The translations under genes and the position numbers were made by a program. The notes beneath the pieces were generated by a model, which was not told the DNA's origin, ran no database searches, and saw only the letters and a list, made by a program, of their open reading frames with translations. From Nocardia cyriacigeorgica (lineage in GTDB: Bacteria; Actinomycetota; Actinomycetes; Mycobacteriales; Mycobacteriaceae), in contig NZ_JAAGVC010000016.1 in assembly GCF_010858045.1 (NCBI RefSeq), forward strand, positions 44,238 through 108,237: a stretch of 64,000 nucleotides of DNA, in the 5' to 3' direction. Shown one piece after another: positions 53,943-62,615 of this stretch; the stretch's first letter is position 1; each line of letters starts with the position of its first letter.

Positions 53943-55606
53943 CGGGTGGGCGCAGTGGGCAGGTTCATCGGCACCACTGCATTGTTCACCACCCCGGCGT
54001 CGAGGGTGCGGGTCTTCTTGCGATGCCACTTCGGGATGGCCTCGCCGATACCGCCGGGCAGATCGGCCGTGCGCGGCTGGGTCAGGACGGGCACCTCGAG
54101 GCGCGCCGCGGTGACGGTGACCTCGGCGAAGGCGGGGGAGTGCGACCAGACGTCGTCCACCACATCGGTGATGCGCGCGCCGAGCCGATGTCCGGCCGCG
54201 ATGGGCCAATCCTGGGCCAGCAGCCGCACCTGCGCGGTCTGGCTCACCGGCGCGATCCCCCGGGTGATGACGACGGCGTTGTTGTCCGGCGCGATATCGA
54301 ACAGCTCCACCGCCACCGTCGCGTTCGGCGGCCCGGCCAGCGACAACGTCGCCGTCGGGATTCCCGACAGATGCACCGCACGGTCGAAGGGCTCGGTCAC
54401 CGACCAGATCTCTCGATCCGGTCCCGGCAGCAATCCGCGATCGGTATAGCGCGCGGTGCGCAGCTCGACCGGGACGCGCACGGTGTCGGCGGCCGGCCAT
54501 TGCGTCTCACCGCGCCACCGTCCGTCGAACTGCCCGACGGTGACCCGCGGCCCCGGAATCTGCACGTCGCGCCCGGCCACATGCTTGTCGAAGAACGCCA
54601 GCAGTTCGGTGTCGAAATGCGGGGTCGCGCACTTCTCGTGGCAGGTCTGGTGTCCCCACTGCCCGAACCATGCCTTGTGGTCGCCCGGGCCGAGGTTGTT
54701 CCACAGGTCGAAGACGCGGTAGGCGCGGGTGTTGTAGTCGAGGAACCCCTGCCCGAGGAACAGCGGAGTGGTGGTGCCGCCCAGCTTGGCGACCAGATCG
54801 CGATCGCGCCAGAACGCGGTGTCGCCGTTGTGGTCGGTGATGTCCTGGAGGTAGCGGGCGTAGCACTGCATCGGCAGTTGCAGTGCGTTGGCCTGGTACT
54901 CGGGTGAGTCGCCGGGGTGCGGCGGGGTAGAGGCGATCAGCACGTGTTCGAAACCGGCGAGGTCGGCGGGCCGCACCCCGTCCTCGGTGACGGGTTTACC
55001 GGAGAACTTCCACGACACGCCCTCCATGTACAGGTAGGTGTACGGGTCGACCACCGGCTCGAACGCCGCGACCGCCGCCAGGCCCTTCGGCTCGGTCGCC
55101 AGCCCCATCAATCCGGTCCACGCCTCGTAGGAGGCGCCCCACATGCCGACCTTGCCACTCGACCACGGCTGGCTCGCCGCCCATTCCACCGCGGTGGCCA
55201 CGTCGGCTCGCTCACCCGGTCCCCCGAAATCCGGGCAGCCCGACGATCCGCCGAATCCGCGCAGGTCCACGATGACGTAGGTGTAGCCGGCGTTCAGGAA
55301 CAGCTCGGGCGTCAGGTTCTCCACCGACGGCCCGCCCTCGAGCCGCGGCTCGCTCAGGTACGCCGAATGTGCGCGATACGGGCTGACGGTGAGGATCACC
55401 GGCGTGCGTTCATCGTCGGCCAGACCGGCCGGGCGCAGGATGTCGGCGTGCAGCCGGGTGCCGTCGGGTGCGTCGATGTAGGCCTCACGCCATTCGTGCG
55501 GTACCTCCGGCCGCGCGCTCGCGGTCATCGGCACGGCCGCGGTCACCACCATCAGCACGCCGACGACGAGCAAGAGTGCACGCACCAGAACCGGTCGACC
55601 AGGCAC
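53939..55606 (-). CDS. Secreted CocE/NonD (S15) hydrolase
   Basis: 555 residues with a Sec signal (1 to about 32, ending 'MTASA'). The S15/CocE fold shows 'LHADILRP', 'TVSPYRAHS', 'VDLRGFGGSSG', the elbow 'GMWGASYEAWTG' and 'GQWGHQTC' with the His; the C-terminal 180 residues are the jelly-roll domain. It cleaves an ester or X-Pro peptide outside the cell. GGAGG ten bases before selects GTG 55606. First gene of a three-hydrolase operon. Confidence 0.9.
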   Translation of the reverse strand: MPGRPVLVRALLLVVGVLMVVTAAVPMTASARPEVPHEWREAYIDAPDGTRLHADILRPAGLADDERTPVILTVSPYRAHSAYLSEPRLEGGPSVENLTPELFLNAGYTYVIVDLRGFGGSSGCPDFGGPGERADVATAVEWAASQPWSSGKVGMWGASYEAWTGLMGLATEPKGLAAVAAFEPVVDPYTYLYMEGVSWKFSGKPVTEDGVRPADLAGFEHVLIASTPPHPGDSPEYQANALQLPMQCYARYLQDITDHNGDTAFWRDRDLVAKLGGTTTPLFLGQGFLDYNTRAYRVFDLWNNLGPGDHKAWFGQWGHQTCHEKCATPHFDTELLAFFDKHVAGRDVQIPGPRVTVGQFDGRWRGETQWPAADTVRVPVELRTARYTDRGLLPGPDREIWSVTEPFDRAVHLSGIPTATLSLAGPPNATVAVELFDIAPDNNAVVITRGIAPVSQTAQVRLLAQDWPIAAGHRLGARITDVVDDVWSHSPAFAEVTVTAARLEVPVLTQPRTADLPGGIGEAIPKWHRKKTRTLDAGVVNNAVVPMNLPTAPTR

Positions 55607-55781
55607 CGCTCGACTACCTCCGCATCCGTTCCAGCCCACGCGCGGGCCGGCGACGGACTACGTCGGCAGCGCACCTAAGAAGTATCGGGTCGCCGGACGA
55701 ACGTCCAGCCCCCGGAACCGGGGTGCCGTCGTCGTGGTTGTCGCCGGTCGTCCCGTGGCGGGAACGCTCACCCACGGGCAC

Positions 55782-55787
55782 TATCCT
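55782..55787 (+). promoter_or_regulatory. -10 box, leaderless DUF4191 gene
   Basis: TATCCT followed by seven bases and ATG 55795. GAGAGG in that gap is too close to the ATG to serve as a normal ribosome-binding site. Confidence 0.45.
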
Positions 55788-55794
55788 GAGAGGC

Positions 55795-56529
55795 ATGCCA
55801 GCAGGTAAGCCCACCAAGGAAGCGAAGGCCGCGGCGAAAGCGGCCCGCAAACAGCAGTCGAAGGAGCGCCGCCAGCAGTTGTGGCAGGCCTTCCAGATGC
55901 AGCGCAAGGAAGACAAGCTGCTGTTGCCGCTGATGATCGGCGCGCTGGTCGGCATCACCGTGGTGTTCTTCCTGATCGGGCTGATCTTCGGCCTGCAATG
56001 GTTCCTGCTGCCGCTGGGCATCCTGCTCGGTGTGCTCGTCGCGTTCATCATCTTCGGTCGCCGGGTGCAGCGGTCGGTGTACAGCAAAGCCGAAGGTCAG
56101 GCGGGTGCCGCGGCCTGGGTGCTGGACAACCTGCAGGGCAAGTGGCGGGTCAGCAACGGCGTCGCCGCCACCACCCAGCTCGATGCCGTGCACCGCGTGG
56201 TCGGCCTGCCCGGCGTGATCTTCGTCGCCGAGGGTTCGCCGCAACGGTTGAAGTCGCTGCTGGCGCAGGAGAAGAAGCGCACCGCCCGCCTCGTCGGCGA
56301 CACCCCGATCTACGACGTCATCGTCGGTAACGAGGAGGGCCAGGTTCCGCTCAAGGAACTTCAGCGCTACCTCACCAAGCTGCCCCGCAATATCGACGCC
56401 AAGCGCATCGACCTCATCGAAGGCCGCCTCGCCGCCCTCAGCGCCCGCAGCGGCCCGGCCCTGCCGAAGGGCCCGATGCCGGCGGGCGCGAAGATGCGCG
56501 GCGTGCAGCGCACCATCCGGCGCCGCTGA
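55795..56529 (+). CDS. DUF4191 membrane protein (Rv2219 family)
   Basis: 244 residues: a Lys/Ala-rich basic N-terminus (1-40), two close transmembrane helices ('LLPLMIGALVGITVVFFLIG' and 'WFLLPLGILLGVLVAFIIFG'), then a cytoplasmic domain with 'SKAEGQAGAAAWVLDNL' and 'VVGLPGVIFVAEG'. Conserved in actinobacteria next to glnA1 and the lipoate genes; role unknown. Confidence 0.92.
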   Translation: MPAGKPTKEAKAAAKAARKQQSKERRQQLWQAFQMQRKEDKLLLPLMIGALVGITVVFFLIGLIFGLQWFLLPLGILLGVLVAFIIFGRRVQRSVYSKAEGQAGAAAWVLDNLQGKWRVSNGVAATTQLDAVHRVVGLPGVIFVAEGSPQRLKSLLAQEKKRTARLVGDTPIYDVIVGNEEGQVPLKELQRYLTKLPRNIDAKRIDLIEGRLAALSARSGPALPKGPMPAGAKMRGVQRTIRRR

Positions 56530-56544
56530 GCCCACAATTCTCGG

Positions 56545-56581
56545 CAAGGGCCGGTGTCCGGATCGCGGGCACCGGCCCTTG
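56545..56581. terminator. Bidirectional terminator hairpin
   Basis: CAAGGGCCGGTG and CACCGGCCCTTG form a perfect 12-bp stem with a 13-nt loop between the convergent DUF4191 and RDD genes. Confidence 0.8.
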
Positions 56582-56734
56582 GCGTAGCGGGGTGCTCAGC
56601 CAACGAATCCGGTCATACGCGATGACGTGATAGATCACCAGGGTCGCGACGAACCCCAGCCCCCCACGGCGGCAGGCCCACCGCCCACAACGCCGCGGCA
56701 CCGCCGAACAGCACCACCGACTCCGGACGGGAGG

Positions 56735-57265
56735 TCAGCGCGAGCGCACGACCGCCGTACCCGTCGCCCGATCGTGCATACCGCGCCCGTCGGCATCGGT
56801 GAACAGCGCGGGCACCACGAAGATGAGCAGCAGTTGCCTGCCGAGGGCGCGCACGAAGCCCACCCGCACCGGGGCGTCGACGCGGATCACGCGTAGTCGA
56901 AGGAAGTACTGGCCGGGTGTGAACCCGAACAGGGTCACCGCGAGGATGCCGACGACCACCCACACCATCCATGTGGGCGTGCTCAGCGCGCTCACCACGG
57001 CCTCGAAGTTGGTCGGCGGCTGCTTGCCGGCAGGCACGTCCGCCTCGGCGATGATCTGCTGCGGGTCCGGCCGCACGATCAGCGCCGCGATGCCCATCGC
57101 AATGACCCAGTCGACCATCAGTGCCGCGATGCGCCGGCCCATGCCCACCAGAGAGCCTGCGCCCTCGCGCGGCAATCCGATGTGTTCGCCGCGAAACTCG
57201 GGAGTTGCCGGATCGCCCGGATCCGCTGTCGGTCCGGAGAGCCAGGATCCGGTGATGCGTGCCAT
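56735..57265 (-). CDS. RDD family membrane protein
   Basis: 176 residues. 'LVGMGRRIAALMVDWVIAM' carries the R...D pattern of RDD, followed by 'WVVVGILAVTLFGFTPGQYFLRLRVIRVDA' and a third helix 'ALGRQLLLIFVVPALF'. Three transmembrane segments; function unknown. Between DUF4191 and glnA1 as in mycobacteria (Rv2219A). Confidence 0.9.
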   Translation of the reverse strand: MARITGSWLSGPTADPGDPATPEFRGEHIGLPREGAGSLVGMGRRIAALMVDWVIAMGIAALIVRPDPQQIIAEADVPAGKQPPTNFEAVVSALSTPTWMVWVVVGILAVTLFGFTPGQYFLRLRVIRVDAPVRVGFVRALGRQLLLIFVVPALFTDADGRGMHDRATGTAVVRSR

Positions 57266-57272
57266 GGCTTCC

Positions 57273-57278
57273 AGGATA
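57273..57278 (-). promoter_or_regulatory. -10 box, leaderless RDD gene
   Basis: TATCCT on the minus strand, seven bases before the ATG. Confidence 0.5.
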
Positions 57279-57403
57279 GGTCTATGCGGTCGGCCACCCG
57301 CGACCGCATAACCGGTGCTCACGCCGTTGGCCCAGGTCACGAATGGCAGAATGACGTCACCGTCAGAGCATGGGTGGCACATGCCACCCGTTCGGTAGCA
57401 CGT

Positions 57404-57441
57404 GTAACACTGGCGAAACACAACCTTGACTGCCGGGAAAC
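57404..57441. promoter_or_regulatory. Double GlnR box upstream of glnA1
   Basis: GTAAC-n6-GAAAC (57404-57419) and TTGAC-n6-GAAAC (57426-57441) are 22 bp apart with n6 between each element, matching the full actinobacterial GlnR consensus (gTnAC-n6-GaAAC twice). The second half overlaps a TTGACT -35-like hexamer; a TACCGT -10 candidate is at 57452-57457 after a long 20-bp spacer, which would fit an activator-dependent promoter. Confidence 0.75.
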
Positions 57442-57517
57442 ACCGCGTCCATACCGTCTGGTCGCGACGCCCATGCAATCGACACTGGCCTGGGAAACAA
57501 TCCGTAAGGAGAACTAA

Positions 57518-58954
57518 GTGACGTTCAGCACGGCCGACGAGGTCATCAAATACATCGCCGATGAGGACGTCGAATACGTCGACATCCGCTTCAGCGATCT
57601 TCCCGGTGTTCAGCAGCACTTCTCCATCCCGGCGAAGGCGTTCACCGCCGACCTGGCCGAGGAAGGGCTGGCGTTCGACGGTTCCTCCGTGCGTGGTTTC
57701 CAGTCGATCGACGAGTCGGACATGCTGCTGCTGCCCGACTACAGCACCGCGCAGCTGGATCCGTTCCGCGCCGCCAAGACGCTGAACCTGAACTTCTTCG
57801 TGCACGACCCGTTCACCCGCGAGGCCTACTCCCGCGACCCGCGCAACATCGCGCGTAAGGCGGAGGAGTACCTGCGCTCGACCGGTATCGCCGATACCGC
57901 GTACTTCGGCGCCGAGGCGGAGTTCTACATCTTCGACTCCATCCGTTACGACTCGGCCATGAACGGCGCGTTCTACGAGATCGAGTCGGTCTCCGGTTCC
58001 TGGAACACCGGCGCGGAGTTCAACCCGGACGGCACCCTCAACCGCGGCTACAAGGTCCGCAACAAGGGCGGTTACTTCCCCGTCGCGCCGTACGACCACT
58101 ACGTCGACCTGCGCGACAAGATCTCGACCAACCTGCAGCAGGCCGGTTTCGAGCTCGAGCGCGGCCACCACGAGGTCGGCACCGCCGGCCAGGCCGAGAT
58201 CAACTACAAGTTCAACACCCTGCTCTCGGCGGCCGACGACCTGCAGCTGTTCAAGTACATCGTCAAGAACACCGCGTGGCAGGAAGGCAAGACCGTCACC
58301 TTCATGCCGAAGCCGCTCTTCGGTGACAACGGCTCGGGCATGCACGTGCACCAGTCGCTGTGGAAGGACGGCAAGCCGCTGTTCCACGACGAGTCCGGTT
58401 ACGGTGGCCTGTCGGATCTGGCCCGCCACTACATCGGCGGCATCCTGCACCACGCGCCGTCGCTGCTGGCGTTCACCAACCCGACCGTGAACTCCTACCA
58501 CCGCCTGGTCCCGGGTTACGAGGCCCCGATCAACCTGGTGTACTCGCAGCGCAACCGCTCCGCCGCGGTCCGCATCCCGGTCACCGGCAACAACCCGAAG
58601 GCCAAGCGCATCGAGTTCCGCGCGCCGGACTCCTCGGGTAACCCGTACCTGGCCTTCGCCGCCATGATGATGGCCGGCCTGGACGGCATCAAGCGCAAGA
58701 TCGAGCCGCTGGCCCCGGTCGACAAGGACCTCTACGAGCTCCCGCCGGAGGAGGCCAAGAACATCCCGCAGGCCCCCACCAGCCTGGCCACGGTCATCGA
58801 CCGGCTCGAGGCCGATCACGACTACCTCACCGAAGGCAACGTCTTCACCGAGGACCTGATCGAGACCTGGATCAACATCAAGCGCGAGCAGGAAATCGCC
58901 CCGGTGAACCTGCGCCCGCACCCGTACGAGTTCGAGCTCTACTTCGACGTGTAA
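57518..58954 (+). CDS. glnA: Glutamine synthetase, type I (GlnA1)
   Basis: 478 residues, the main dodecameric glutamine synthetase. '[20 protein letters not shown]', '[11 protein letters not shown]', '[20 protein letters not shown]', '[11 protein letters not shown]' and '[17 protein letters not shown]' supply the metal, ATP and glutamate sites. Tyr406 in '[15 protein letters not shown]' is the adenylylation site that GlnE would modify. GGAG precedes the GTG start by about 6 nt, so unlike many neighbours this mRNA has a leader, and the promoter has a double GlnR box. Confidence 0.97.
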   Translation: MTFSTADEVIKYIADEDVEYVDIRFSDLPGVQQHFSIPAKAFTADLAEEGLAFDGSSVRGFQSIDESDMLLLPDYSTAQLDPFRAAKTLNLNFFVHDPFTREAYSRDPRNIARKAEEYLRSTGIADTAYFGAEAEFYIFDSIRYDSAMNGAFYEIESVSGSWNTGAEFNPDGTLNRGYKVRNKGGYFPVAPYDHYVDLRDKISTNLQQAGFELERGHHEVGTAGQAEINYKFNTLLSAADDLQLFKYIVKNTAWQEGKTVTFMPKPLFGDNGSGMHVHQSLWKDGKPLFHDESGYGGLSDLARHYIGGILHHAPSLLAFTNPTVNSYHRLVPGYEAPINLVYSQRNRSAAVRIPVTGNNPKAKRIEFRAPDSSGNPYLAFAAMMMAGLDGIKRKIEPLAPVDKDLYELPPEEAKNIPQAPTSLATVIDRLEADHDYLTEGNVFTEDLIETWINIKREQEIAPVNLRPHPYEFELYFDV

Positions 58955-58976
58955 ATCGAAGTAACGCAAGACGTTT

Positions 58977-59010
58977 CGAGCCCTCCCGCCCTTCGGTGCG
59001 GGAGGGCTCG
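58977..59010 (+). terminator. Terminator of glnA1
   Basis: CGAGCCCTCCCGC and GCGGGAGGGCTCG form a perfect 13-bp stem with an 8-nt loop (CCTTCGGT), 22 bp after the stop. The gap to 59208 holds nothing else I can support. Confidence 0.88.
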
Positions 59011-59208
59011 TCCCGTTGGGGGAGTGAGACCGTCCGCGATCCCGCGGCCGGATCGCCATCGCGTCGGTTGTCTCGGACGGGGTAACCGTCGGTGAGGCGA
59101 TCAGGAATCGAGAAGCGGCGCGTGGGCGGCGCTGGTTAGCGTGATACCAAGTTCGCGTCGCGCACGGATCCGCGCGGCGTCCGGGGCCGAGGAATGAGAG
59201 GTCAGGCG

Positions 59209-59676
59209 ATGGCAGGCGATCAGCAGGTGGGTGGCAAGCGCAAGCCCGGGACGCCGGGGTCGCTGTCGCGGTGGTTTCAGAAGAAGATGAACGCACGCAC
59301 CGCCGCGAAGATGCGCCGTAAGGGCAGCGGCAAGGTGATGGGCATGAATGTGCTGATTCTGCACACGGTCGGCCGCCGCAGCGGGGAGCAGCGCGAGACG
59401 CCCCTCGCCTGGTTCGGCGACGGTGACGCCAAGCTGATCGTGGCCTCCGGCGGCGGCAGCGTGAACCCCGACTGGTACGCCAACCTGACGGCGCATCCCG
59501 AGCGGGTCTCCATCGAACTCCCCGGCGAGGGCACCGTCGACGTCATCGCGCAGACGCTGGACGGCACCGACCGCGAGGAAGCCTGGAAACGCATCGTCGC
59601 CGAGGAACCCCGCATCGGGAAATATCAGAAGAAGTCCAAGCGGATCTACCCGGTCCTCCGGCTCACCGCACGCTGA
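59209..59676 (+). CDS. F420-dependent nitroreductase/quinone reductase family (DDN-like)
   Basis: 155 residues with the split-barrel signature: 'VLILHTVGRRSGEQRETPLAWFGDGD', 'VASGGGSVNPDWYANLTAHPE' and a late 'YQKKSKRIYPVLRL'. DDN-type proteins reduce quinones or nitro drugs with F420H2. The basic N-terminus (1-40) may touch the membrane. GAGAGG seven bases before favours ATG 59209 over 59194. Confidence 0.9.
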   Translation: MAGDQQVGGKRKPGTPGSLSRWFQKKMNARTAAKMRRKGSGKVMGMNVLILHTVGRRSGEQRETPLAWFGDGDAKLIVASGGGSVNPDWYANLTAHPERVSIELPGEGTVDVIAQTLDGTDREEAWKRIVAEEPRIGKYQKKSKRIYPVLRLTAR

Positions 59677-59683
59677 CCGCCAC

Positions 59684-59944
59684 TCAGTCGGTGGGGCCCT
59701 CGCACCAGTCGTCGAACGCGTCGAACGCGGGTTCGACCTGCGGCGGCACCATATCCTCGATCCGATCCTCGATCGGCTCCCAGATGGCCGCGCACTCCGG
59801 CGGCGCCGGCGGCAACATCTCCACGTACTGCGTCAACGGCGATTCCGGCTCCGGCGCCGCCGGCTGGGCCCCCGCCACTCCTGCACCCGCCAGCGTCATG
59901 GCGGCCGCGAACCCGACGGACGCGACCACTCGACGTGCACCCAT
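59684..59944 (-). CDS. Small secreted protein with two cysteines
   Basis: 86 residues: signal peptide ending 'GAGVAGAQP', then a Pro/Glu-rich mature chain with 'ECAAIWEPIEDRIEDM' and 'DDWCEGPTD'. The two cysteines likely form a disulfide. AGGAGG is five bases before the ATG. No family recognised; similar short acidic exported proteins are frequent in Nocardia. Confidence 0.75.
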   Translation of the reverse strand: MGARRVVASVGFAAAMTLAGAGVAGAQPAAPEPESPLTQYVEMLPPAPPECAAIWEPIEDRIEDMVPPQVEPAFDAFDDWCEGPTD

Positions 59945-60148
59945 GTCAACCTCCTGAACAGCTCCGTTCCCTCCGGCGACCTGCTGCCGCCTCGCCGGTC
60001 GCATACCCGGGTTCCGGCTGCCTACGCGGGAGGTCCTGAACCGAATGCCGTGCGCGACGGCATCGGGTGCCGCACACTACTCGGGAACAGACGCCCGATC
60101 GGCCAACCGCGTGTTGGCCTCGGCGAGCAGCGGGAAGGGATCGAAGCG

Positions 60149-60472
60149 ATGGCGATCGGCGAGCGACTCGGCCAGGCGGCCCTCGACGGCACACCCATCT
60201 ACGGCGAACCCTTCGAAACCGCCGACGGCGCCACGATCATCACCGTCGCGCACCGCTATGGCCGGTTCGGCACCGGGGTGCGCCCGGTCGGAGTTTTCAC
60301 CATTCGTGACGGCGAGGCCGTCTGGGTGCCTGCCGTCGACGTCAACCGGATCGCATTGCTCGGCGAATGTCTCGGTCTGCTCTCCGTCGTGATCGTCACC
60401 CTCGCCGTCCTCCGTCGCCCGCCCTGGCCCGACCTGTCCCGTCGCCGCCGCACGCCGCGCTCGCCCGAGTGA
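60149..60472 (+). CDS. GerW/YtfJ-like protein with C-terminal membrane helix
   Basis: 107 residues. 'YGEPFETADGATIITVAHRYGRFGTG' and 'VPAVDVNRI' match the GerW (YtfJ) pattern, and 'LLGECLGLLSVVIVTLAVL' is a transmembrane helix. Family members serve spore germination in Firmicutes but are common in non-sporulating actinobacteria. AAGGG precedes the ATG. Function here unknown. Confidence 0.7.
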   Translation: MAIGERLGQAALDGTPIYGEPFETADGATIITVAHRYGRFGTGVRPVGVFTIRDGEAVWVPAVDVNRIALLGECLGLLSVVIVTLAVLRRPPWPDLSRRRRTPRSPE

Positions 60473-60549
60473 CCGGCCGCGCACGGTTGTCCACCCGGAA
60501 CGCAGCGTCCCGATGGCAGGTGCCGCCGCACGGTGCGCGCTCCGAAGTG

Positions 60550-61122
60550 TCACCGCAGGCTGGTTCGTCCCAAGCGGCTGCCCAGACCTGACGTGCACAG
60601 GGCTTCGAACCGCCGCCACGCGGTCGACGGCGGCGTCGGCGCCCGCGGATCGATAACCGATCCGAGCAGCCCGATCACACCCCAGGACAGGAATGCGACG
60701 GTGTCGGAGAACTCGCCGTCGTCCATGTCGAGCCGCCCCGCGAGCTGTTCGGCCAAGATGCTACGGACCGACTGCTGGTAGGCGCGCAGCACCGTCGCGC
60801 CGCTCTTCGGGCCGATCAGCGGCTGGTAGACATCCGGATAATCCGCGGCCAGCTGGAACATCACGCGCAGCGGGGCCAGCGGCGACCCGGGCACCGCGCG
60901 CACTCGCGCGATCTCCCGGCGCAGGAACTCGGTGCAACTCACCACCAGCAGATCGTCCTTGTCCCGATAATGCGCGTAGAAGGTGGACCGGCCGACATCG
61001 GCGCGGTCGATCACGTCGGTGACCGTCACCCGCTCATACCCGCGTTCGATCATCAGCTCGATCAACGCGCGATGCAGCAGATCGCGGGTGCGGCGCACCC
61101 GGCGATCGGGGGATTCGGCCAT
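60550..61122 (-). CDS. TetR family transcriptional regulator
   Basis: 190 residues: 'RDLLHRALIELMIERGYERVTVTDVIDRADVGRSTFYAHYRDKDDLL' is the HTH, followed by a TetR_C_33-like helical domain. 'RRTRDLLHRALIELM' at the very N-terminus is typical of this subgroup. Target unknown; it converges with the GerW-like gene. In the 285-bp gap upstream I see no clear operator. Confidence 0.92.
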   Translation of the reverse strand: MAESPDRRVRRTRDLLHRALIELMIERGYERVTVTDVIDRADVGRSTFYAHYRDKDDLLVVSCTEFLRREIARVRAVPGSPLAPLRVMFQLAADYPDVYQPLIGPKSGATVLRAYQQSVRSILAEQLAGRLDMDDGEFSDTVAFLSWGVIGLLGSVIDPRAPTPPSTAWRRFEALCTSGLGSRLGRTSLR

Positions 61123-61410
61123 GCTGGATTCTTTCGTCGGCGGCAGGCTACGACGATATCGGCACAGTCGTAGTGGATGCTGCGTTGCGACGGCATCGTC
61201 CCAACGGCCGGGCCTTCCCAACGATGAAAAACCCTGCGCGAGTGTGAAAAGTTGGGGAAATACCAGTGCGGGAGGAGGCAGTGTGCGGATGGGGCTCGAC
61301 GGTGTCCAGCCTGCGCAAACGATCCATAGGCCGAGCGACGTCGCCGCACGACCGGCGGGGTCACGGTCTCGCGGCGGCGTGACTGCCGATGGGCACCTGC
61401 CGCCCGGGTG

Positions 61411-61770
61411 GTGACAGTGTCGGAGAACTGGGATCTCGGGATGCATCCCGATACCGAGGCGGCGCTCGAAGGTGGACGAGCGGCGGTCCACGCCATGGAT
61501 GCGATGCTCGAACGGATCGACGGCATCCGTGCCCGCCGCCCCTCGCCGTCCGGCCGCGTCATCCCGGAGGTCGACGGGCTCGGGCGGCTGACGGACCTGT
61601 ACATAGCTCCGGGAACCATCGCGAGTACAGCCAACCCACAGGAGCTCGTGGCCGACATCATGGCCGCTATCCGCGAAAGCGCCCTGGATGCCATTCGCCA
61701 ACATGGGATCGCGGTGGACGAGATGCGGCCGCCCGAGCTTCCCGGGCGAGTGCCCGGCGAATCGGACTGA
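61411..61770 (+). CDS. YbaB/EbfC-like protein
   Basis: 119 residues. A short acidic/helical start is followed by a YbaB-like core ('VIPEVDGLGRLTDLYIAPGTIAS...PQELVADIMAAIRESALDAIRQH') with the amphipathic helix of that family. Such divergent YbaB proteins often lead Nocardia/Mycobacterium loci of ESX-secretion-associated or toxin proteins. The start is one of several GTGs (61408, 61411, 61417) without a ribosome-binding site. Nucleoid binding is inferred from the fold only. Confidence 0.65.
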   Translation: MTVSENWDLGMHPDTEAALEGGRAAVHAMDAMLERIDGIRARRPSPSGRVIPEVDGLGRLTDLYIAPGTIASTANPQELVADIMAAIRESALDAIRQHGIAVDEMRPPELPGRVPGESD

Positions 61771-61790
61771 CCGGCAGGTGGGAAACCTGG

Positions 61791-62132
61791 ATGACGAACG
61801 TGGATGAGCTCGGTGAGCCCGGCGCGGTACCCCTTGCGCAGAACATCCTGTACGAAGTGTTCAACCCGGACTTCTCGGTTGGTGTGGCGTGCGACCGCAG
61901 CGGCATGGTCGCCGGTGTGCACCTCGGCGACGAAGTGTGGTCGAACAGCGACTACTGGTTGTCCCGCGAGATCCTGCGGGTGGCCCGCTTGGCCTACCTG
62001 AAGTCACAGGTCGGCCGCCGCGCGGAACTACTGGAGGCCGGAGCGGCGCCCTACACCGCCGACACGTTGGGGCTCCCGACGGAGTCCGAATTCCAACGGA
62101 AATTGAGAGATGAATTCGGTTCGGACTGCTGA
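61791..62132 (+). CDS. Conserved hypothetical protein of YbaB-associated locus
   Basis: 113 residues, mixed alpha/beta: 'FNPDFSVGVACDRSGMVAGVHLGDEVWSNSDYWLSREILRVARLAYLKSQ' then 'ESEFQRKLRDEFG'. The start shares the pattern of small T7SS-linked chaperone-like or YbaB-partner proteins, but no family can be named. Twenty bp after the YbaB-like gene, in the same direction. Confidence 0.6.
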   Translation: MTNVDELGEPGAVPLAQNILYEVFNPDFSVGVACDRSGMVAGVHLGDEVWSNSDYWLSREILRVARLAYLKSQVGRRAELLEAGAAPYTADTLGLPTESEFQRKLRDEFGSDC

Positions 62133-62209
62133 TTGCGACGATGTGACCCGGATGGTCGCCATGACATCGAACGGTAGCCCGGCACAACACGAGGAGAGTG
62201 TTCGTCGAG

Positions 62210-62521
62210 ATGGCTCTGCATCACAGTTCGCCCGAGACGCGCAAACAGGCCAACATGGAGCGCGCGGCCGCTGAACCCGCCTATGCGAAGGCCGAAGGGG
62301 ATCCCGACTGGGAGCGCGATTTCGAAGAGATGTTCGGGAAGGCGGCCAACCAGGCGCGCGGCCTGTGGATGCAGGCGATAAATGAACGCAGGAAGAATTA
62401 TACCGGCGTCGGGGACGATCGAAATCTGTCCGGCGATTATCTCGATGTCACCGCGGTGAGTATCGATGGCCAAGATATTGATGGTGGCGCCCGGGTGCGT
62501 CGTGCCGGACCCGAGGTGTAA
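62210..62521 (+). CDS. Hypothetical protein of the terminal locus
   Basis: 103 residues, strongly charged and helical at first ('SPETRKQANMERAAAEPAYAKAEGDPDWERDFEEMFGKAANQARGLWMQAINERR'), ending in a short acidic tail. GAGGAG lies before an alternative GTG at 62198, but that spacing is too tight; ATG 62210 is preferred. No family recognised. Confidence 0.55.
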   Translation: MALHHSSPETRKQANMERAAAEPAYAKAEGDPDWERDFEEMFGKAANQARGLWMQAINERRKNYTGVGDDRNLSGDYLDVTAVSIDGQDIDGGARVRRAGPEV

Positions 62522-62615
62522 CTGCGCCAAGCCCGTGCCTGCACGGTGCGCGAAATAGATCGAATGCTCCTGACTCGAAGCGGTCTGGTGCGATAAGCAA
62601 AAAGGGGCTGTGCTG

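Noticed and set aside
57266..59296. Long minus-strand extension of the RDD frame across glnA1
   Set aside because: Antisense of glnA1; RDD start fixed by TATCCT plus 7 nt before ATG 57265.
61283..61384. 33-codon frame after GGGAGGAGG in the TetR/YbaB gap
   Set aside because: Good ribosome-binding site but the start is too close, and the peptide is Arg/Ser/Gly-rich with no sign of conservation; left out.
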